NCBI GenBank assembly: GCA_027307335.1
Contig: DAHUXD010000018.1
Span: 1 to 64,000, forward strand
Direction of reading: 5' to 3'
Length of the DNA stretch: 64,000 nt
From: Acidobacteriota bacterium
GTDB taxonomy: Bacteria > Acidobacteriota > Thermoanaerobaculia > UBA5066 > Gp7-AA6
The position numbers were made by a program, and so were the translations under genes. Below, piece after piece: positions 26,138 to 36,199 of the stretch. The notes beneath the pieces were generated by a model. It was not told the origin of the DNA and did no database searches. It saw only the letters and a list, made by a program, of their open reading frames with translations. How positions within the stretch are numbered: the stretch's first letter is position 1; every line of letters starts with the position of its first letter.

Positions 26138-28704
26138 CACTGGCTGCGGGTTCCCGGCTCGGCCCTTACGAGATCCTCGGCGCGATCGGCGCCGGCGGAA
26201 TGGGAGAGGTCTACCGCGCCAAGGATCCGCGTCTCGGCCGCGAGGTCGCGATCAAGGTCCTGCCGGCTTCGTTCTCGCAAGACGCCGATCGCCTCCGACG
26301 CTTCGAGCAGGAGGCCAAGGCCGCCGGCATCCTCAACCACCCGAACATCACCGCCGTCTACGACATCGGTTCTCACGAAGGCGCTCCCTACGTCGTGCAG
26401 GAGCTGCTCGAAGGCGAGACGCTGCGCTCCGTGCTCGCGGGCGGAAAGCTCGCACCCCGCAAGACCATCGACTATGCCCTCCAGATCGCGCATGGCCTCG
26501 CCGCGGCGCACGAGAAGGGCATCGTCCACCGCGACCTGAAGCCCGAGAACCTGTTCGTCACGAGAGACGGCCGCGTCAAGATCCTCGACTTCGGCCTCGC
26601 CAAGCTGACGCACCAGGAGGAAGGCTCGCAGGTGACCAACCTGCCGACGGCAACGGCGGGCACGGAACCGGGCGTCGTGCTCGGGACGCTCGGCTACATG
26701 GCGCCCGAGCAGGTGCGCGGCCGTCCGGCGGATGCCCGAAGCGACATCTTCTCTTTCGGCGCGATCCTCTACGAGATGCTCTCGGGCAAGAGGGCGTTTT
26801 CGGGCGACTCGGCGGCCGACACGATGTCGGCGATCCTCAAGGAGGACCCGCCGGATCTCTCGGTCACGAACCAGAACGTCTCGCCGGGGCTCGAGCGGAT
26901 CGTCCGCCACTGCCTCGAGAAGAACCCCGAGCAGCGCTTCCACTCCGCCCACGACCTCGCCTTCGACCTCGAGGCGCTGTCGACGGCGTCCGGCGCGCCG
27001 TCGGCGATCGGCAGCGTCAAGGCGGTGCGCGGGCCTCTCGTTCGTGTCCCGCTCGTGGGCGCTCTCGCCGCGCTCGCTCTCGGCATCGTGCTCGGCCACT
27101 TTCTCTGGAAGCCCGAGAAGCCGGCCACGCCGACGTACCGCCGTCTCACGTTCCGCCGCGGTAATCTCGGCACCGCACGCTTCGCGCCGGACGGCCGCAG
27201 CGTCGTCTATGCGGCCTCCTGGGAAGGGCAACCTCTCGAGATCTACACGACGCGTCCCGAGGGCCCGGAGTCGACGCCGATCGGAGTCAAGAACGCCAAT
27301 CTCCTCTCCGTTTCTCCTTCAGGAGAACTCGCGATCTCCATGCGCGAGCAGTTCCTGGGCGGACCGGCGGGGTTCGGCACGCTCGCCACCGTCCCGCTGG
27401 GCGGCGGCGCCCCGCGCCCCATCGCCGAGCTGATCGAGTCCGCGGACTGGACGGCGGACGGAAAACAGCTCGGCGTCACCCGCTTCCTGGACGGGAAGAC
27501 CCGGCTCGAGCTCCCGCTCGGGAAGGTCCTCTTCGCGTCGGACCGGGGGCTCGGCTTCGTCCGGGCCGCACCGTCTGGCGTCGGCTTCGCGTTCCTTCAA
27601 AACGTCGAGGGAGGCCGCGCGCTCGTTTTCGTGGACGCCGCGGGGAAGAGCTCGACGCTCGTCCCGCCTCCGATCCGAGGACAGGGCGTGGCCTGGTCGC
27701 CGACCGGTAAGGAGATCTGGTTCGACGACGTCGGCGAGCGCGGCACGTTTCTGGTGAAGGCCGTCGATCTCGCCGGCCGGGTGCGCGTGGTCGGCACCTT
27801 CCCGGTGGGCCTGATCGTCCACGACATCTCGCGCGATGGACGCGTGCTGGTCGAGCGCTATGGAAGCCAGACAGGAATCGTGGCACTACCGGCCGAACAG
27901 AAGGCCGAGCGAGAGCTGTCCTGGTTCGACCGCTCGGCCCTCGCCGGACTCTCGGACGACGGGAAGACGATCCTCATCAATGAAGTCGGAGACGCGGCCG
28001 GGGCCGCGGGAGCCTACTACCTGCGCCGGACCGACGGCTCTCCGGCCGTCAAGCTCGGCGAAGGGTCGGGGATCGACCTCTCCGCCGACGGACGATGGGT
28101 GCTTGCCCGCACGCCGACCTCGGACAAGGGGCTGGCGCTGATCCCCACCGGCACGGGCAGTCCAATCTCGATCGCGATGGAACCGCTCGAGAGGGTGGGC
28201 AACACCGTGCTCTCGCCGGACGGAAAGCGGTTGCTCTTCTCCGCCGCGGAGGCGGGCGGCAAACGGCGCATGTACGTCCGTGATCTTCCGTCCGGCAAGC
28301 CCCGTGTGATGGCCGAAAGAGCCTACGGCCTCAATCGACATGGCGTCTCGCCGGACGGCCGCTGGGCCGCCGCATGGGGCGAATACACGGAGGACCTGTT
28401 CCTGCTCCCGATCGACGGCGGAGAGCCTCGAAGCGTAGCGAACACGAAGGACCTGGACTTCATCCGCTGGAGCGACGACGGCCAGTTCATCTTCGGCAAC
28501 ATCTCGGGGAGCATTCCGTCGAGCGTCGTGCGTGTCGAGGCCGCCACCGGAAGACGCGAGAGCTGGAAGGATCTCGCCCCTCCGGAGCGCGCGGGACTCA
28601 TCGCCATCGGTCCGGTTTTCCTGACGCCGGACGGCAAGGGCTACGTCTACGGCTATGGCAGGGCATCGACGTCGGACCTCTACCTGATCGAAGGACTGAA
28701 GTAG
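26134..28704 (+). CDS. Membrane Ser/Thr kinase with TolB-like propeller (copy 3)
   Basis: An 856-residue third paralogue starting at an ATG that overlaps the stop of copy 2. Kinase motifs are complete ([42 protein letters not shown]). The transmembrane helix is VPLVGALAALALGIVLGHFLW near residue 300. Its propeller is closer to that of copy 2 than to copy 1: both start YRRLTFRRG or YTRLTFRRG, share RLELPLGKV or RLEFPIGKV, and end in a similar LIEGLK/VAEGLR tail. Copies 2 and 3 therefore look like the more recent duplication. It ends 4 bp before the permease gene, which may be cotranscribed. Confidence 0.93.
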   Translation: MTLAAGSRLGPYEILGAIGAGGMGEVYRAKDPRLGREVAIKVLPASFSQDADRLRRFEQEAKAAGILNHPNITAVYDIGSHEGAPYVVQELLEGETLRSVLAGGKLAPRKTIDYALQIAHGLAAAHEKGIVHRDLKPENLFVTRDGRVKILDFGLAKLTHQEEGSQVTNLPTATAGTEPGVVLGTLGYMAPEQVRGRPADARSDIFSFGAILYEMLSGKRAFSGDSAADTMSAILKEDPPDLSVTNQNVSPGLERIVRHCLEKNPEQRFHSAHDLAFDLEALSTASGAPSAIGSVKAVRGPLVRVPLVGALAALALGIVLGHFLWKPEKPATPTYRRLTFRRGNLGTARFAPDGRSVVYAASWEGQPLEIYTTRPEGPESTPIGVKNANLLSVSPSGELAISMREQFLGGPAGFGTLATVPLGGGAPRPIAELIESADWTADGKQLGVTRFLDGKTRLELPLGKVLFASDRGLGFVRAAPSGVGFAFLQNVEGGRALVFVDAAGKSSTLVPPPIRGQGVAWSPTGKEIWFDDVGERGTFLVKAVDLAGRVRVVGTFPVGLIVHDISRDGRVLVERYGSQTGIVALPAEQKAERELSWFDRSALAGLSDDGKTILINEVGDAAGAAGAYYLRRTDGSPAVKLGEGSGIDLSADGRWVLARTPTSDKGLALIPTGTGSPISIAMEPLERVGNTVLSPDGKRLLFSAAEAGGKRRMYVRDLPSGKPRVMAERAYGLNRHGVSPDGRWAAAWGEYTEDLFLLPIDGGEPRSVANTKDLDFIRWSDDGQFIFGNISGSIPSSVVRVEAATGRRESWKDLAPPERAGLIAIGPVFLTPDGKGYVYGYGRASTSDLYLIEGLK

Positions 28705-28708
28705 ACCG

Positions 28709-30106
28709 GTGGCCCTCGAGCGCGCGCTCAAGACCCGCGACCTCGTCCTCTTCAACGTCGCGGCGATCGTCGGGATGCGCTGGATCGCGCTCGCCGCCGC
28801 GAACGGGCCGTCGTCCCTCTTCCTGTGGGTCCTCGCGGCGCTCGTCTTCTTCATCCCGCAGGGCTTCGCGGTGACGGCGCTCGCCACGGCGTATCCCGAG
28901 GAGGGCGGCCTCTACGTCTGGACCACGCGCGCGTACGGCGATCGCCAGGGCTTTCTCGCGGGCTGGCTCTACTGGGCCTCGAACATCACGTACTTCCCGA
29001 CGCTGACGCTCTCGACGGTCGTGTTCGCCCTCTACGTCTTCGGCACCCGCTTCGCCGCGCTCGAGCAGAGCCAGACCTACGCGGCCGGCGCCTCGCTCGT
29101 CCTCCTCGGCATCGCCCTCGCCTTCAACATCGTCGGGATGAAGACCGGCAAGTGGATCCAGAACATCGGCGGCCTCTCGCAGTGGCTGCCGTCCGGAGCG
29201 CTCCTCGTCGTCGGCCTGGTGGCGCTCTTCCGCTCCGGCTCCGCGACGCCCATGCCGCCGTCCTCGTTCGTGCCGAACTTCGCGGCGCTCCCGACCGTCC
29301 TCTTCTTCGCGAACCTCTGCTTCGGGTTCGCGGGACTCGAGCTGGCGCCGTGCATGGCGGGCGAGGTCGTCGAGCCGAGGCGCACCTTCCCCCGGGCCAT
29401 CGTCATCTCGGCCCTGTCGATCGCGGCGGTTTACCTGACGGGGACGCTCTCGCTCCTGTGGGCCCTTCCGCCCGGGCAGACCTCCATCATCTCGGGCGTC
29501 AACCAGGCGATCACGAAGGCGGGCGCGCAGCACGGGATGCCGTGGCTCGGGCCGCCCGTGGCCCTGCTGATGACGCTCGCCGGCCTCGGCGGCGTCGGCG
29601 CTTGGCTGATCGCGACCGCGCGCCTCCTCTTCGTCGGCGGACTCGACCGGTATCTCCCGCCGATCTTCGCGAGGACGCACCCGAGGTGGAAGACTCCGTG
29701 GTTCGCGATGGCGTTCCAGGCCGCCTTCTCCGCGATCTTCATCGTGGCGGCCACGCGCGGCGACACGGTGAAGAACGCGTACCTGAAGCTCGTCAATGCG
29801 ACGCTGATCGTCTACTTCCTTCCCTACCTCTACATGTTCGCGACCGCGATCCGGCTGCGCGCGGACATCGCGCGCCAGCCGGGCGCGATCCCGGTGCCCG
29901 GCGGCCGGGGAGGCAGCGTCCTCTGGAACGGCCTGGGCTTCCTGACCACGTTCGTGTCGATCGTGCTGGCCCTGATCCCCCCGGCCGACACGGCGGACAA
30001 GGCCGGCTTCTTCCTCGAGGTCTTCGTCGGCTCGTTCGGCTTCCTGGCGGCCGGGTTCGTGCTCTACGCGCTCGCGCAGCGGCGGCGCCGCCGAGTCCCG
30101 GCGTAA
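28709..30106 (+). CDS. APC-superfamily amino acid permease
   Basis: A 465-residue inner-membrane transporter with about twelve hydrophobic helices. The N-terminal VLFNVAAIVGMRWIALAAANG corresponds to the unwound TM1 region of APC transporters (usual GxG motif partly replaced), followed by YPEEGGLYVWTTRAYGD, typical of the family. The C terminus is basic (RRRRRVPA). The GTG start lies 4 bp after the third kinase gene. It probably imports or exchanges an amino acid or amine; substrate unknown. A sigma-54 activator gene follows closely. Confidence 0.88.
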   Translation: MALERALKTRDLVLFNVAAIVGMRWIALAAANGPSSLFLWVLAALVFFIPQGFAVTALATAYPEEGGLYVWTTRAYGDRQGFLAGWLYWASNITYFPTLTLSTVVFALYVFGTRFAALEQSQTYAAGASLVLLGIALAFNIVGMKTGKWIQNIGGLSQWLPSGALLVVGLVALFRSGSATPMPPSSFVPNFAALPTVLFFANLCFGFAGLELAPCMAGEVVEPRRTFPRAIVISALSIAAVYLTGTLSLLWALPPGQTSIISGVNQAITKAGAQHGMPWLGPPVALLMTLAGLGGVGAWLIATARLLFVGGLDRYLPPIFARTHPRWKTPWFAMAFQAAFSAIFIVAATRGDTVKNAYLKLVNATLIVYFLPYLYMFATAIRLRADIARQPGAIPVPGGRGGSVLWNGLGFLTTFVSIVLALIPPADTADKAGFFLEVFVGSFGFLAAGFVLYALAQRRRRRVPA

Positions 30107-30129
30107 AATCGCCCCTTCGGGGGAAGAAC

Positions 30130-31482
<1,353 letters not shown>

Positions 31483-31483
31483 A

Positions 31484-31498
31484 TTCCGCACACCGGAA
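31484..31498. promoter_or_regulatory. Dyad, candidate activator-binding site
   Basis: TTCCG-CACAC-CGGAA lies directly after the activator stop codon and about 90 bp before the -24/-12 promoter at 31588. A related, shorter dyad GTTC-GCG-GAAC is at 31559-31569. The spacing fits sites for enhancer-binding proteins, but ownership is inferred. Confidence 0.35.
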
Positions 31499-31587
31499 CG
31501 TGGACGGGGCGCTCCGGGGCCTTCCGACCATTCCCCCCAAGACCCTGACAGACAAAGAGTTCGCGGAACGGCCACGAAGGAGGCCTC

Positions 31588-31602
31588 TGGCGCGCGCCTT
31601 GC
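31588..31602 (+). promoter_or_regulatory. Sigma-54-type -24/-12 promoter
   Basis: TGGCGCGCGCCTTGC has GG and GC separated by exactly 10 nt, matching the sigma-54 consensus TGGCACG-N4-TTGC except for one base in the -24 block. The expected start point is near 31613, ahead of AGGAGGAAGG and the ATG at 31633. It sits between a sigma-54 activator gene and a small exported peptide gene. Confidence 0.6.
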
Positions 31603-31632
31603 CTTTTCAGAGTGTCACCAAGGAGGAAGGCC

Positions 31633-31839
31633 ATGAACGAGAAGAAGAACATGAAGCGGGCGGGTTGGCTGGCGGCGGCGGCGGCCCTGGTCCTCGCGGG
31701 CGCGCTGTCGATCTCGGGAGCCTCGCGCCCCGAGCCGAAGCCGCAGGCGAAGAGCACGGCGACCGTCACGGCGACGCCGAATGACTCCCTCGGGTCGGCC
31801 CACGCGGACTCGGACGTGCTCGACATGCAGCTCGACTGA
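31633..31839 (+). CDS. Small exported peptide under sigma-54-type promoter
   Basis: A 68-residue protein beginning MNEKKNMKRAGWLAAAAALV, a basic N region and a hydrophobic stretch that looks like a signal peptide, with likely cleavage in SISGASRP. The mature part, about 35 residues, is Pro/Lys/Thr-rich and ends in an acidic tail (SDVLDMQLD) with no cysteine. The ATG at 31633 is preferred to 31612 because AGGAGGAAGG precedes it. A short G/C hairpin plus T-run (GGCGGC...GCCGCC then TTCTTTTTCTTT, 31868-31900) follows. No family recognised; it could be a secreted signal, a membrane peptide or a stress factor. Confidence 0.7.
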   Translation: MNEKKNMKRAGWLAAAAALVLAGALSISGASRPEPKPQAKSTATVTATPNDSLGSAHADSDVLDMQLD

Positions 31840-31865
31840 CCTCGGGCTCTCGACGGGTCGAGGAA

Positions 31866-31900
31866 CGGCGGCTCGGATCCGGGCCGCCGTTCTTTTTCTT
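31866..31900 (+). terminator. Rho-independent terminator
   Basis: CGGCGGCTCGGATCCGGGCC... folds as GGCGGCtCGGATC/CGGGCCGCC with G:C-rich arms and is followed by GTTCTTTTTCTTT. It lies 27 bp after the stop of the small exported peptide and before the next gene, so it should end that transcript. Confidence 0.6.
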
Positions 31901-31925
31901 TCACCCACATAGAATTCCGCACGCC

Positions 31926-33044
31926 ATGCCCTTCGTTTCCCTCATCCTCGCCGCGGCGATGGGAAGTCCGCCCGTCCATTGGCCGACGAAGGGCTGGACG
32001 TCCTCGACCCCCGCGGCCGAGGGAATGGACGCCGCAGCGCTCGACGCGCTCGACCGCGAGCTCGCCGCCGGCAAGAGCGGGTATGTCGACTCGATGCTGG
32101 TGATTCGGCACGGCAAGGTCGTCTACGAGAAGACGTACGACCACTCGGCGGACTACCGCCGGCTCTTCGCGGGCAAGGGCGCGCCGGGCATCTACAACTA
32201 CTACGACCCGGGCTGGCACCCGTACTACAGGGACACCAGGCTCCACACGATGCAGTCGGTGTCGAAGAGCGTCACGTCGGCGCTCATCGGCATCGCGATC
32301 GGGCGCGGCGAGATCTCCGGGGTCGACGCGAAGGTGATGCCGTTCTTCGTCGACTATCGGATCCCGGATCCGGACCCCCGCCGCGACTGGATGACGCTGC
32401 GCGACGTCCTCACGATGCGGGCCGGAATCCGCTGGGACGAGGAGTCGGCGGAGTACACGGACCCGCGCAACAACTGCGCCGCGATGGAGGCGAGCGACGA
32501 CTGGGTCCGCTACGTCCTCGAGCAGCCGCTGGCGGCGGATCCGGGAATGATGTTCACCTACAACAGCGGAGCGACCGAGCTCCTGTCGTACGTCCTCGCG
32601 AAGGCCACGGGGAAGCCGGCGGACGAGTACGCGAGGGAGCGTCTCTTCGCGCCGCTCGGCATCGAGTTCTTCTGGAAGCGCACGCCGAAGGGGCTGGCGG
32701 ACACGGAGGGCGGCCTCTACCTGTCGCCGCGCGATCTCGCGAAGATCGGGTTCCTCTATCTGCACGACGGCGTCTGGGACGGGCGGCGCATCCTGCCGGA
32801 GGGCTGGGTCCGCGACTCGACGCGCGAGTGGACGAAGACGAACCAGCCGGCCTACGGGTACGGATACCAGTGGTGGACTTCGGGAGAGGCGGGCGCCTTC
32901 ATCGCCTGGGGCTACGGCGGCCAGCTCCTGATCGTCGTCCCGAAGCAGGACCTGATCGCGGTCTTCACCGGCTGGAACATCTACGATCACCCGGAGCTCG
33001 AGCCCAGAGACGCACTCATCCGCGTTCTCGCATCGGTGCGCTGA
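31926..33044 (+). CDS. Exported serine hydrolase (class C beta-lactamase fold)
   Basis: A 372-residue protein with a signal-like N terminus (MPFVSLILAAAMGSPP) and the beta-lactamase/transpeptidase fold of the esterase and 6-aminohexanoate-dimer hydrolase group. The SxxK nucleophile motif is SVSKSVTSAL near residue 115 and the YxN element is YNSGATELLSY; a late WGYGGQ replaces the KTG triad, as in many esterase-type members. The ATG at 31926 lacks a Shine-Dalgarno; TAGAAT at 31910-31915 suggests a very short leader. Likely a periplasmic esterase or amidase; resistance to antibiotics should not be assumed. Confidence 0.88.
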   Translation: MPFVSLILAAAMGSPPVHWPTKGWTSSTPAAEGMDAAALDALDRELAAGKSGYVDSMLVIRHGKVVYEKTYDHSADYRRLFAGKGAPGIYNYYDPGWHPYYRDTRLHTMQSVSKSVTSALIGIAIGRGEISGVDAKVMPFFVDYRIPDPDPRRDWMTLRDVLTMRAGIRWDEESAEYTDPRNNCAAMEASDDWVRYVLEQPLAADPGMMFTYNSGATELLSYVLAKATGKPADEYARERLFAPLGIEFFWKRTPKGLADTEGGLYLSPRDLAKIGFLYLHDGVWDGRRILPEGWVRDSTREWTKTNQPAYGYGYQWWTSGEAGAFIAWGYGGQLLIVVPKQDLIAVFTGWNIYDHPELEPRDALIRVLASVR

Positions 33045-33098
33045 GGGCTCGCGTCGACGGTTCCGTTATGCTTCCATTTTGGAACCAAGGAGGCGGAC

Positions 33099-33338
33099 GT
33101 GGCCACCATCACCCTCAAGGAACTCCCGGACAAGCTCCACCGGCAGCTGAAGGCGCGGGCGCTCCAGCAGCACCGCAGCTTGAACGGCCACATCATCGCG
33201 CTGCTCGAGGCGGCGACCACTCCGCAGAAGATCGACCTCGATGCCCTGCTGACGCGGGCGTCGAAGCTGCGTGCCCGTGTCGGCGGCCGGCTGACCGACG
33301 CCGACCTCGCGATCCTGCGGGGCACCGGGCGCCGATGA
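33099..33338 (+). CDS. Antitoxin, ribbon-helix-helix (FitA/VapB-like)
   Basis: A 79-residue protein with an N-terminal ribbon-helix-helix (MATITLKELPDKLHRQLKAR, then HRSLNGHIIALLE), the usual DNA-binding fold of FitA-type antitoxins, and a C-terminal toxin-wrapping tail. The GTG start follows AAGGAGGCGG. The stop overlaps the start of the PIN-domain gene by ATGA, the standard arrangement of a type II pair. It should bind its own promoter with the toxin and neutralise the nuclease. Confidence 0.9.
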   Translation: MATITLKELPDKLHRQLKARALQQHRSLNGHIIALLEAATTPQKIDLDALLTRASKLRARVGGRLTDADLAILRGTGRR

Positions 33339-33724
33339 TCGTCGTCGACACGAACGTCCTGGCGTATCTCTGGCTGCCGGGCGACCGGACGCCTCAGGCC
33401 GAGAAGCTCCTCCGACGCGACCCGGACTGGAGCGCTCCCCTCCTCTGGCGCTCCGAGTTCCGGAGCGTCCTTGCGGGGTGCCTGCGTCGCGGCGACCTCG
33501 ATGTCGAAACGGCGCTGCAGATTGCCGACGAAGCCGAGGCCCAAATGAGCGGTCGCGAGTTCTCGGTGCCCTCGGCGGAGGTGCTCGCGCGAGTGGCGGC
33601 CTCCGACTGCTCGGCCGAAGACTGCGAGTTCGTGGTCCTCGCGGAAGAGCTGTCCGTGCCCCTCGTGACGTCCGACGAAAAGCTGCTGCGGTCCTTCCCG
33701 TCGGTGGCGCGGAAGCTGGCGTGA
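33335..33724 (+). CDS. Toxin, PIN-domain ribonuclease (VapC-like)
   Basis: A 129-residue PIN-domain protein starting MIVVDTNVLAYLWLPGD, with the first acidic residue in VVDTN, a second in LLWRSEFRSVL, and later SAEDCEFVVLAEE and LVTSDEKLLRSFP supplying the remaining acidic metal ligands. Family members cleave tRNA or rRNA when freed from the antitoxin. The true start is the ATG at 33335 that overlaps the antitoxin stop, not the ORF-track start at 31979. All catalytic acidic residues appear present, so it should be functional. Confidence 0.92.
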   Translation: MIVVDTNVLAYLWLPGDRTPQAEKLLRRDPDWSAPLLWRSEFRSVLAGCLRRGDLDVETALQIADEAEAQMSGREFSVPSAEVLARVAASDCSAEDCEFVVLAEELSVPLVTSDEKLLRSFPSVARKLA

Positions 33725-33787
33725 TTCGATGACGCTCGCCGCCGGCTCGCGGATATTCTGCACCCTCTTCGTCATCGGGGGACTCCG

Positions 33788-34042
33788 GTGAGCCTGCTTC
33801 TCGTCCTCGCCGGCTTCGGCGCCGCCCTCTTCCTCGGCGATCGGCTGCTCCTCTGGATGGAGGAGCGCGGCTGGATCGACTACCGGAGGACGTATCCGGG
33901 CCGGCTGAACGCGGGGCAGGTCGGTCCCGCGTTCCTCGCGATCCAGGGGCTGCTCGAGCCGGAGAAGCGACACGCGGCCGAGGAACAGACGGCGCTCCGC
34001 ACGGAGCGGGACGAGTCCGGCGGCGAGCCGCCACCGAGGTAG
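33788..34042 (+). CDS. Small single-TM hypothetical protein
   Basis: An 84-residue protein with one N-terminal membrane helix (SLLLVLAGFGAALFLGDRLLL) and a cytoplasmic or periplasmic tail including WIDYRRTYPGRLNAGQVGPA, ending in charged low-complexity sequence. The GTG start is 6 bp ahead-coupled to the antiporter gene: its stop lies 6 bp before the antiporter start, so the two are probably an operon. I recognise no family. It could be an accessory subunit of the antiporter, by context only. Confidence 0.6.
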   Translation: MSLLLVLAGFGAALFLGDRLLLWMEERGWIDYRRTYPGRLNAGQVGPAFLAIQGLLEPEKRHAAEEQTALRTERDESGGEPPPR

Positions 34043-34048
34043 TCCTCC

Positions 34049-35491
34049 GTGCGCCGGCCGCTCCTCGTCTACCTCGCGACCCTTCTCGTGTTCGGCGGGG
34101 GCATCTTCGCCGCACTCGAGTGGGGCAAGCGCCTCGAGCCGCCGCGCGCCGGCGCGGCCGCGGCCCCGGCGGCTCCGACGGCCGGGCACGCCGAGACACC
34201 CGCCCGCGCGACCCGGGACGCGCTCCCGACGCTTCTCCTCCAGATCATCGTCATCGTCGCCGCCGCTCGCCTGACGGGCGCCGCCTTCCGCCGGATCGGC
34301 CAGCCGGCGGTCATCGGCGAGATCGTCGCCGGCATCCTCGTGGGCCCGTCGGTGCTCGGTGCTGTCTTCCCCGGCGCGTTCGCCTCTCTCTTTCCGCCCC
34401 GCTCGACGGAGCTGCTCCAGCTCTTCGCCCAGATCGGCGTCATCCTGTTCCTCTTCGCGGTCGGCCTCGAGCTCGATCTCGACCTGCTCCGCCGGCGCGC
34501 GCGCACCGCGCTCTTCGTCAGCCACGCCTCGATCGTCGTGCCGTACTTCCTCGGCGTCGTGCTGGCGCTCGGGCTCTACCGGGAGTTCGCGCCGCCGGGC
34601 ACGCGCTTCCTCGCCTTCGGCCTCTTCATGGGGATCGCGCTGTCGATCACCGCGTTTCCCGTGCTCGTGCGCATCCTCAAGGACCGCGGCCTGATGGGCA
34701 CGCCGCTCGGCAACACGGCCGTCACGTGCGCCGCCGTCGACGACGTCACGGCGTGGACGCTCCTCGCCGCGGTCGTCGCGCTGTCCGGGGCCCGGGACCT
34801 GCGGTCGGCCGCGGCGACGCTCGCTCTCACCGTCGTCTTCATCGGAGCGATGCTGTTTCTCGTCGGCCCGTTCCTGCGGCGCCGCCTGGCAGCGGCTTCC
34901 CTGCGCGAGGACCCCGGGAAGACCGCGGTCGCCTTCGTGCTCGTGTTCCTCCTCGGCAGCGCCCTCGCGACGGAGCTGATCGGAATCCACGCCCTCTTCG
35001 GCGCCTTCCTCGCCGGAGTGGTGATGCCCCGCTCCCCGCGGTTCCGCGCCTACTTCGCCGTGCGTCTCGAGGAGTTCTCGTCGGTCTTCCTTCTGCCGCT
35101 CTTCTTCGCGTTCACGGGGCTGCGCACGCGAATCGACCTCCTCGGCGACGCCCGCGCGTGGATCTTCTGCGGGCTCGTGGTGTTCGTCGCGACCGCGGGC
35201 AAGCTCGGCGGCAGCATGGTCGCGGCCCGCCTGACGGGAACGGCCTGGGGCGACGCGTTCGCGCTCGGGGCCCTGATGAACTCGCGCGGACTGATGGAGC
35301 TGATCGCGCTGAACGTCGGCTACGAGCTCGGCATCCTCTCGCCGCCCATCTTCGCGATCATGGTCCTGATGGCGATCGTCACCACGTTCGCCACGGGACC
35401 GCTGCTGAGCCTGTCCGAGCGGTGGCGCTCGGCGGCGTCAGCGGACGGCCACGGCCAGCGTATCGTGGTGCAGGGCGATCAGCGTGCGTAG
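34049..35491 (+). CDS. CPA2-family cation:proton antiporter
   Basis: A 480-residue monovalent cation/proton antiporter of the KefB/GerN type. An extra N-terminal helix (LLVYLATLLVFGGGIFAAL) and an Ala/Pro linker precede the usual 12-13 helices, which start near residue 55 and include GQPAVIGEIVAGILVGPSVL, the paired acidic helix AVTCAAVDDVTAWTLLA and GIHALFGAFLAGVVMP. No C-terminal TrkA-N nucleotide-binding domain follows, unlike Kef channels. GTG start. Probably exchanges Na+ or K+ for H+. The last 54 bp overlap a gene on the opposite strand. Confidence 0.9.
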   Translation: MRRPLLVYLATLLVFGGGIFAALEWGKRLEPPRAGAAAAPAAPTAGHAETPARATRDALPTLLLQIIVIVAAARLTGAAFRRIGQPAVIGEIVAGILVGPSVLGAVFPGAFASLFPPRSTELLQLFAQIGVILFLFAVGLELDLDLLRRRARTALFVSHASIVVPYFLGVVLALGLYREFAPPGTRFLAFGLFMGIALSITAFPVLVRILKDRGLMGTPLGNTAVTCAAVDDVTAWTLLAAVVALSGARDLRSAAATLALTVVFIGAMLFLVGPFLRRRLAAASLREDPGKTAVAFVLVFLLGSALATELIGIHALFGAFLAGVVMPRSPRFRAYFAVRLEEFSSVFLLPLFFAFTGLRTRIDLLGDARAWIFCGLVVFVATAGKLGGSMVAARLTGTAWGDAFALGALMNSRGLMELIALNVGYELGILSPPIFAIMVLMAIVTTFATGPLLSLSERWRSAASADGHGQRIVVQGDQRA

Positions 35492-36169
35492 GTAGGGGCC
35501 GATCGCCTTCGCGCCGTCGAATCCCGCGGCGCGGGCCGCCTCGTCCGACTTCGTCTCGGGCACGTCCGAGCCTTCCGCGTAGTGTTTCAGGTCGCGGTAG
35601 CCGCCGACCGTGAAGAGGTCCCACGCCGCCCCGCTGTCGCGCACGAAGATGAGGTTCTCCGGAAGCCCGAGCCGGCGCGAGTAGTCGTTCTCCATTTCGC
35701 GCTGCTTCCGCAGGTCGGCGCGTTTCCCCGGGAGCACCTCGAACATCTCGACGTGGAAGAAGCCGGCGGAGCCCAGAGCCGCTCGGACATCGGCGAGCGG
35801 CGGCCCGGACACGAAGACGTCCTCCGTCCAGGCGGTGGAGTCGGCGAGACGCGCGAGCTCGGCCGCCTCCGCCGCCCGGGCCCTCGCGCGCCGCGCGGAG
35901 CGTTCCGGCGCGTCGTACTCCGCCCAGCTGCCCATCGGGAAGAGGAGCAGCAGGTCCCACCGGTCGCCCTGGCTGTGCCGCATCGCGATCGGAGGCTCGT
36001 CCCCCGCCTCGCGGACCGCCGGCCACCCGCTCTTGACCAGCGCGATCACGTCGAGGAGACGACCCGGAGCCGCCTGCAAGAGCGTCGCCCGATACAGGGT
36101 GGCGCCGGTCGTCGCCGGAGGGTCGGCCGGCCGGAGATGGAGCGCGAGCGCGAGAAGGAACGCGTGCAT
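35438..36169 (-). CDS. Exported hypothetical protein (NIPSNAP-like?)
   Basis: A 243-residue protein with a short hydrophobic N terminus (MHAFLLALALHLRPADPP) that may be a signal peptide. Two similar segments, YRATLLQAAPGRLLDVIALV and HVEMFEVLPGKRADLRKQRE, each start a strand-helix unit of the kind found in dimeric alpha/beta-barrel (NIPSNAP/ABM) proteins, with DRWDLLLLFPMG and AAWDLFTVGGYRD as following strands. The match is from pattern only. Its 3' end overlaps the convergent antiporter gene by 54 bp. Function unknown. Confidence 0.75.
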   Translation of the reverse strand: MHAFLLALALHLRPADPPATTGATLYRATLLQAAPGRLLDVIALVKSGWPAVREAGDEPPIAMRHSQGDRWDLLLLFPMGSWAEYDAPERSARRARARAAEAAELARLADSTAWTEDVFVSGPPLADVRAALGSAGFFHVEMFEVLPGKRADLRKQREMENDYSRRLGLPENLIFVRDSGAAWDLFTVGGYRDLKHYAEGSDVPETKSDEAARAAGFDGAKAIGPYLRTLIALHHDTLAVAVR

Positions 36170-36199
36170 GTAACCTCCGTGGACCCTATTCCGACATTA

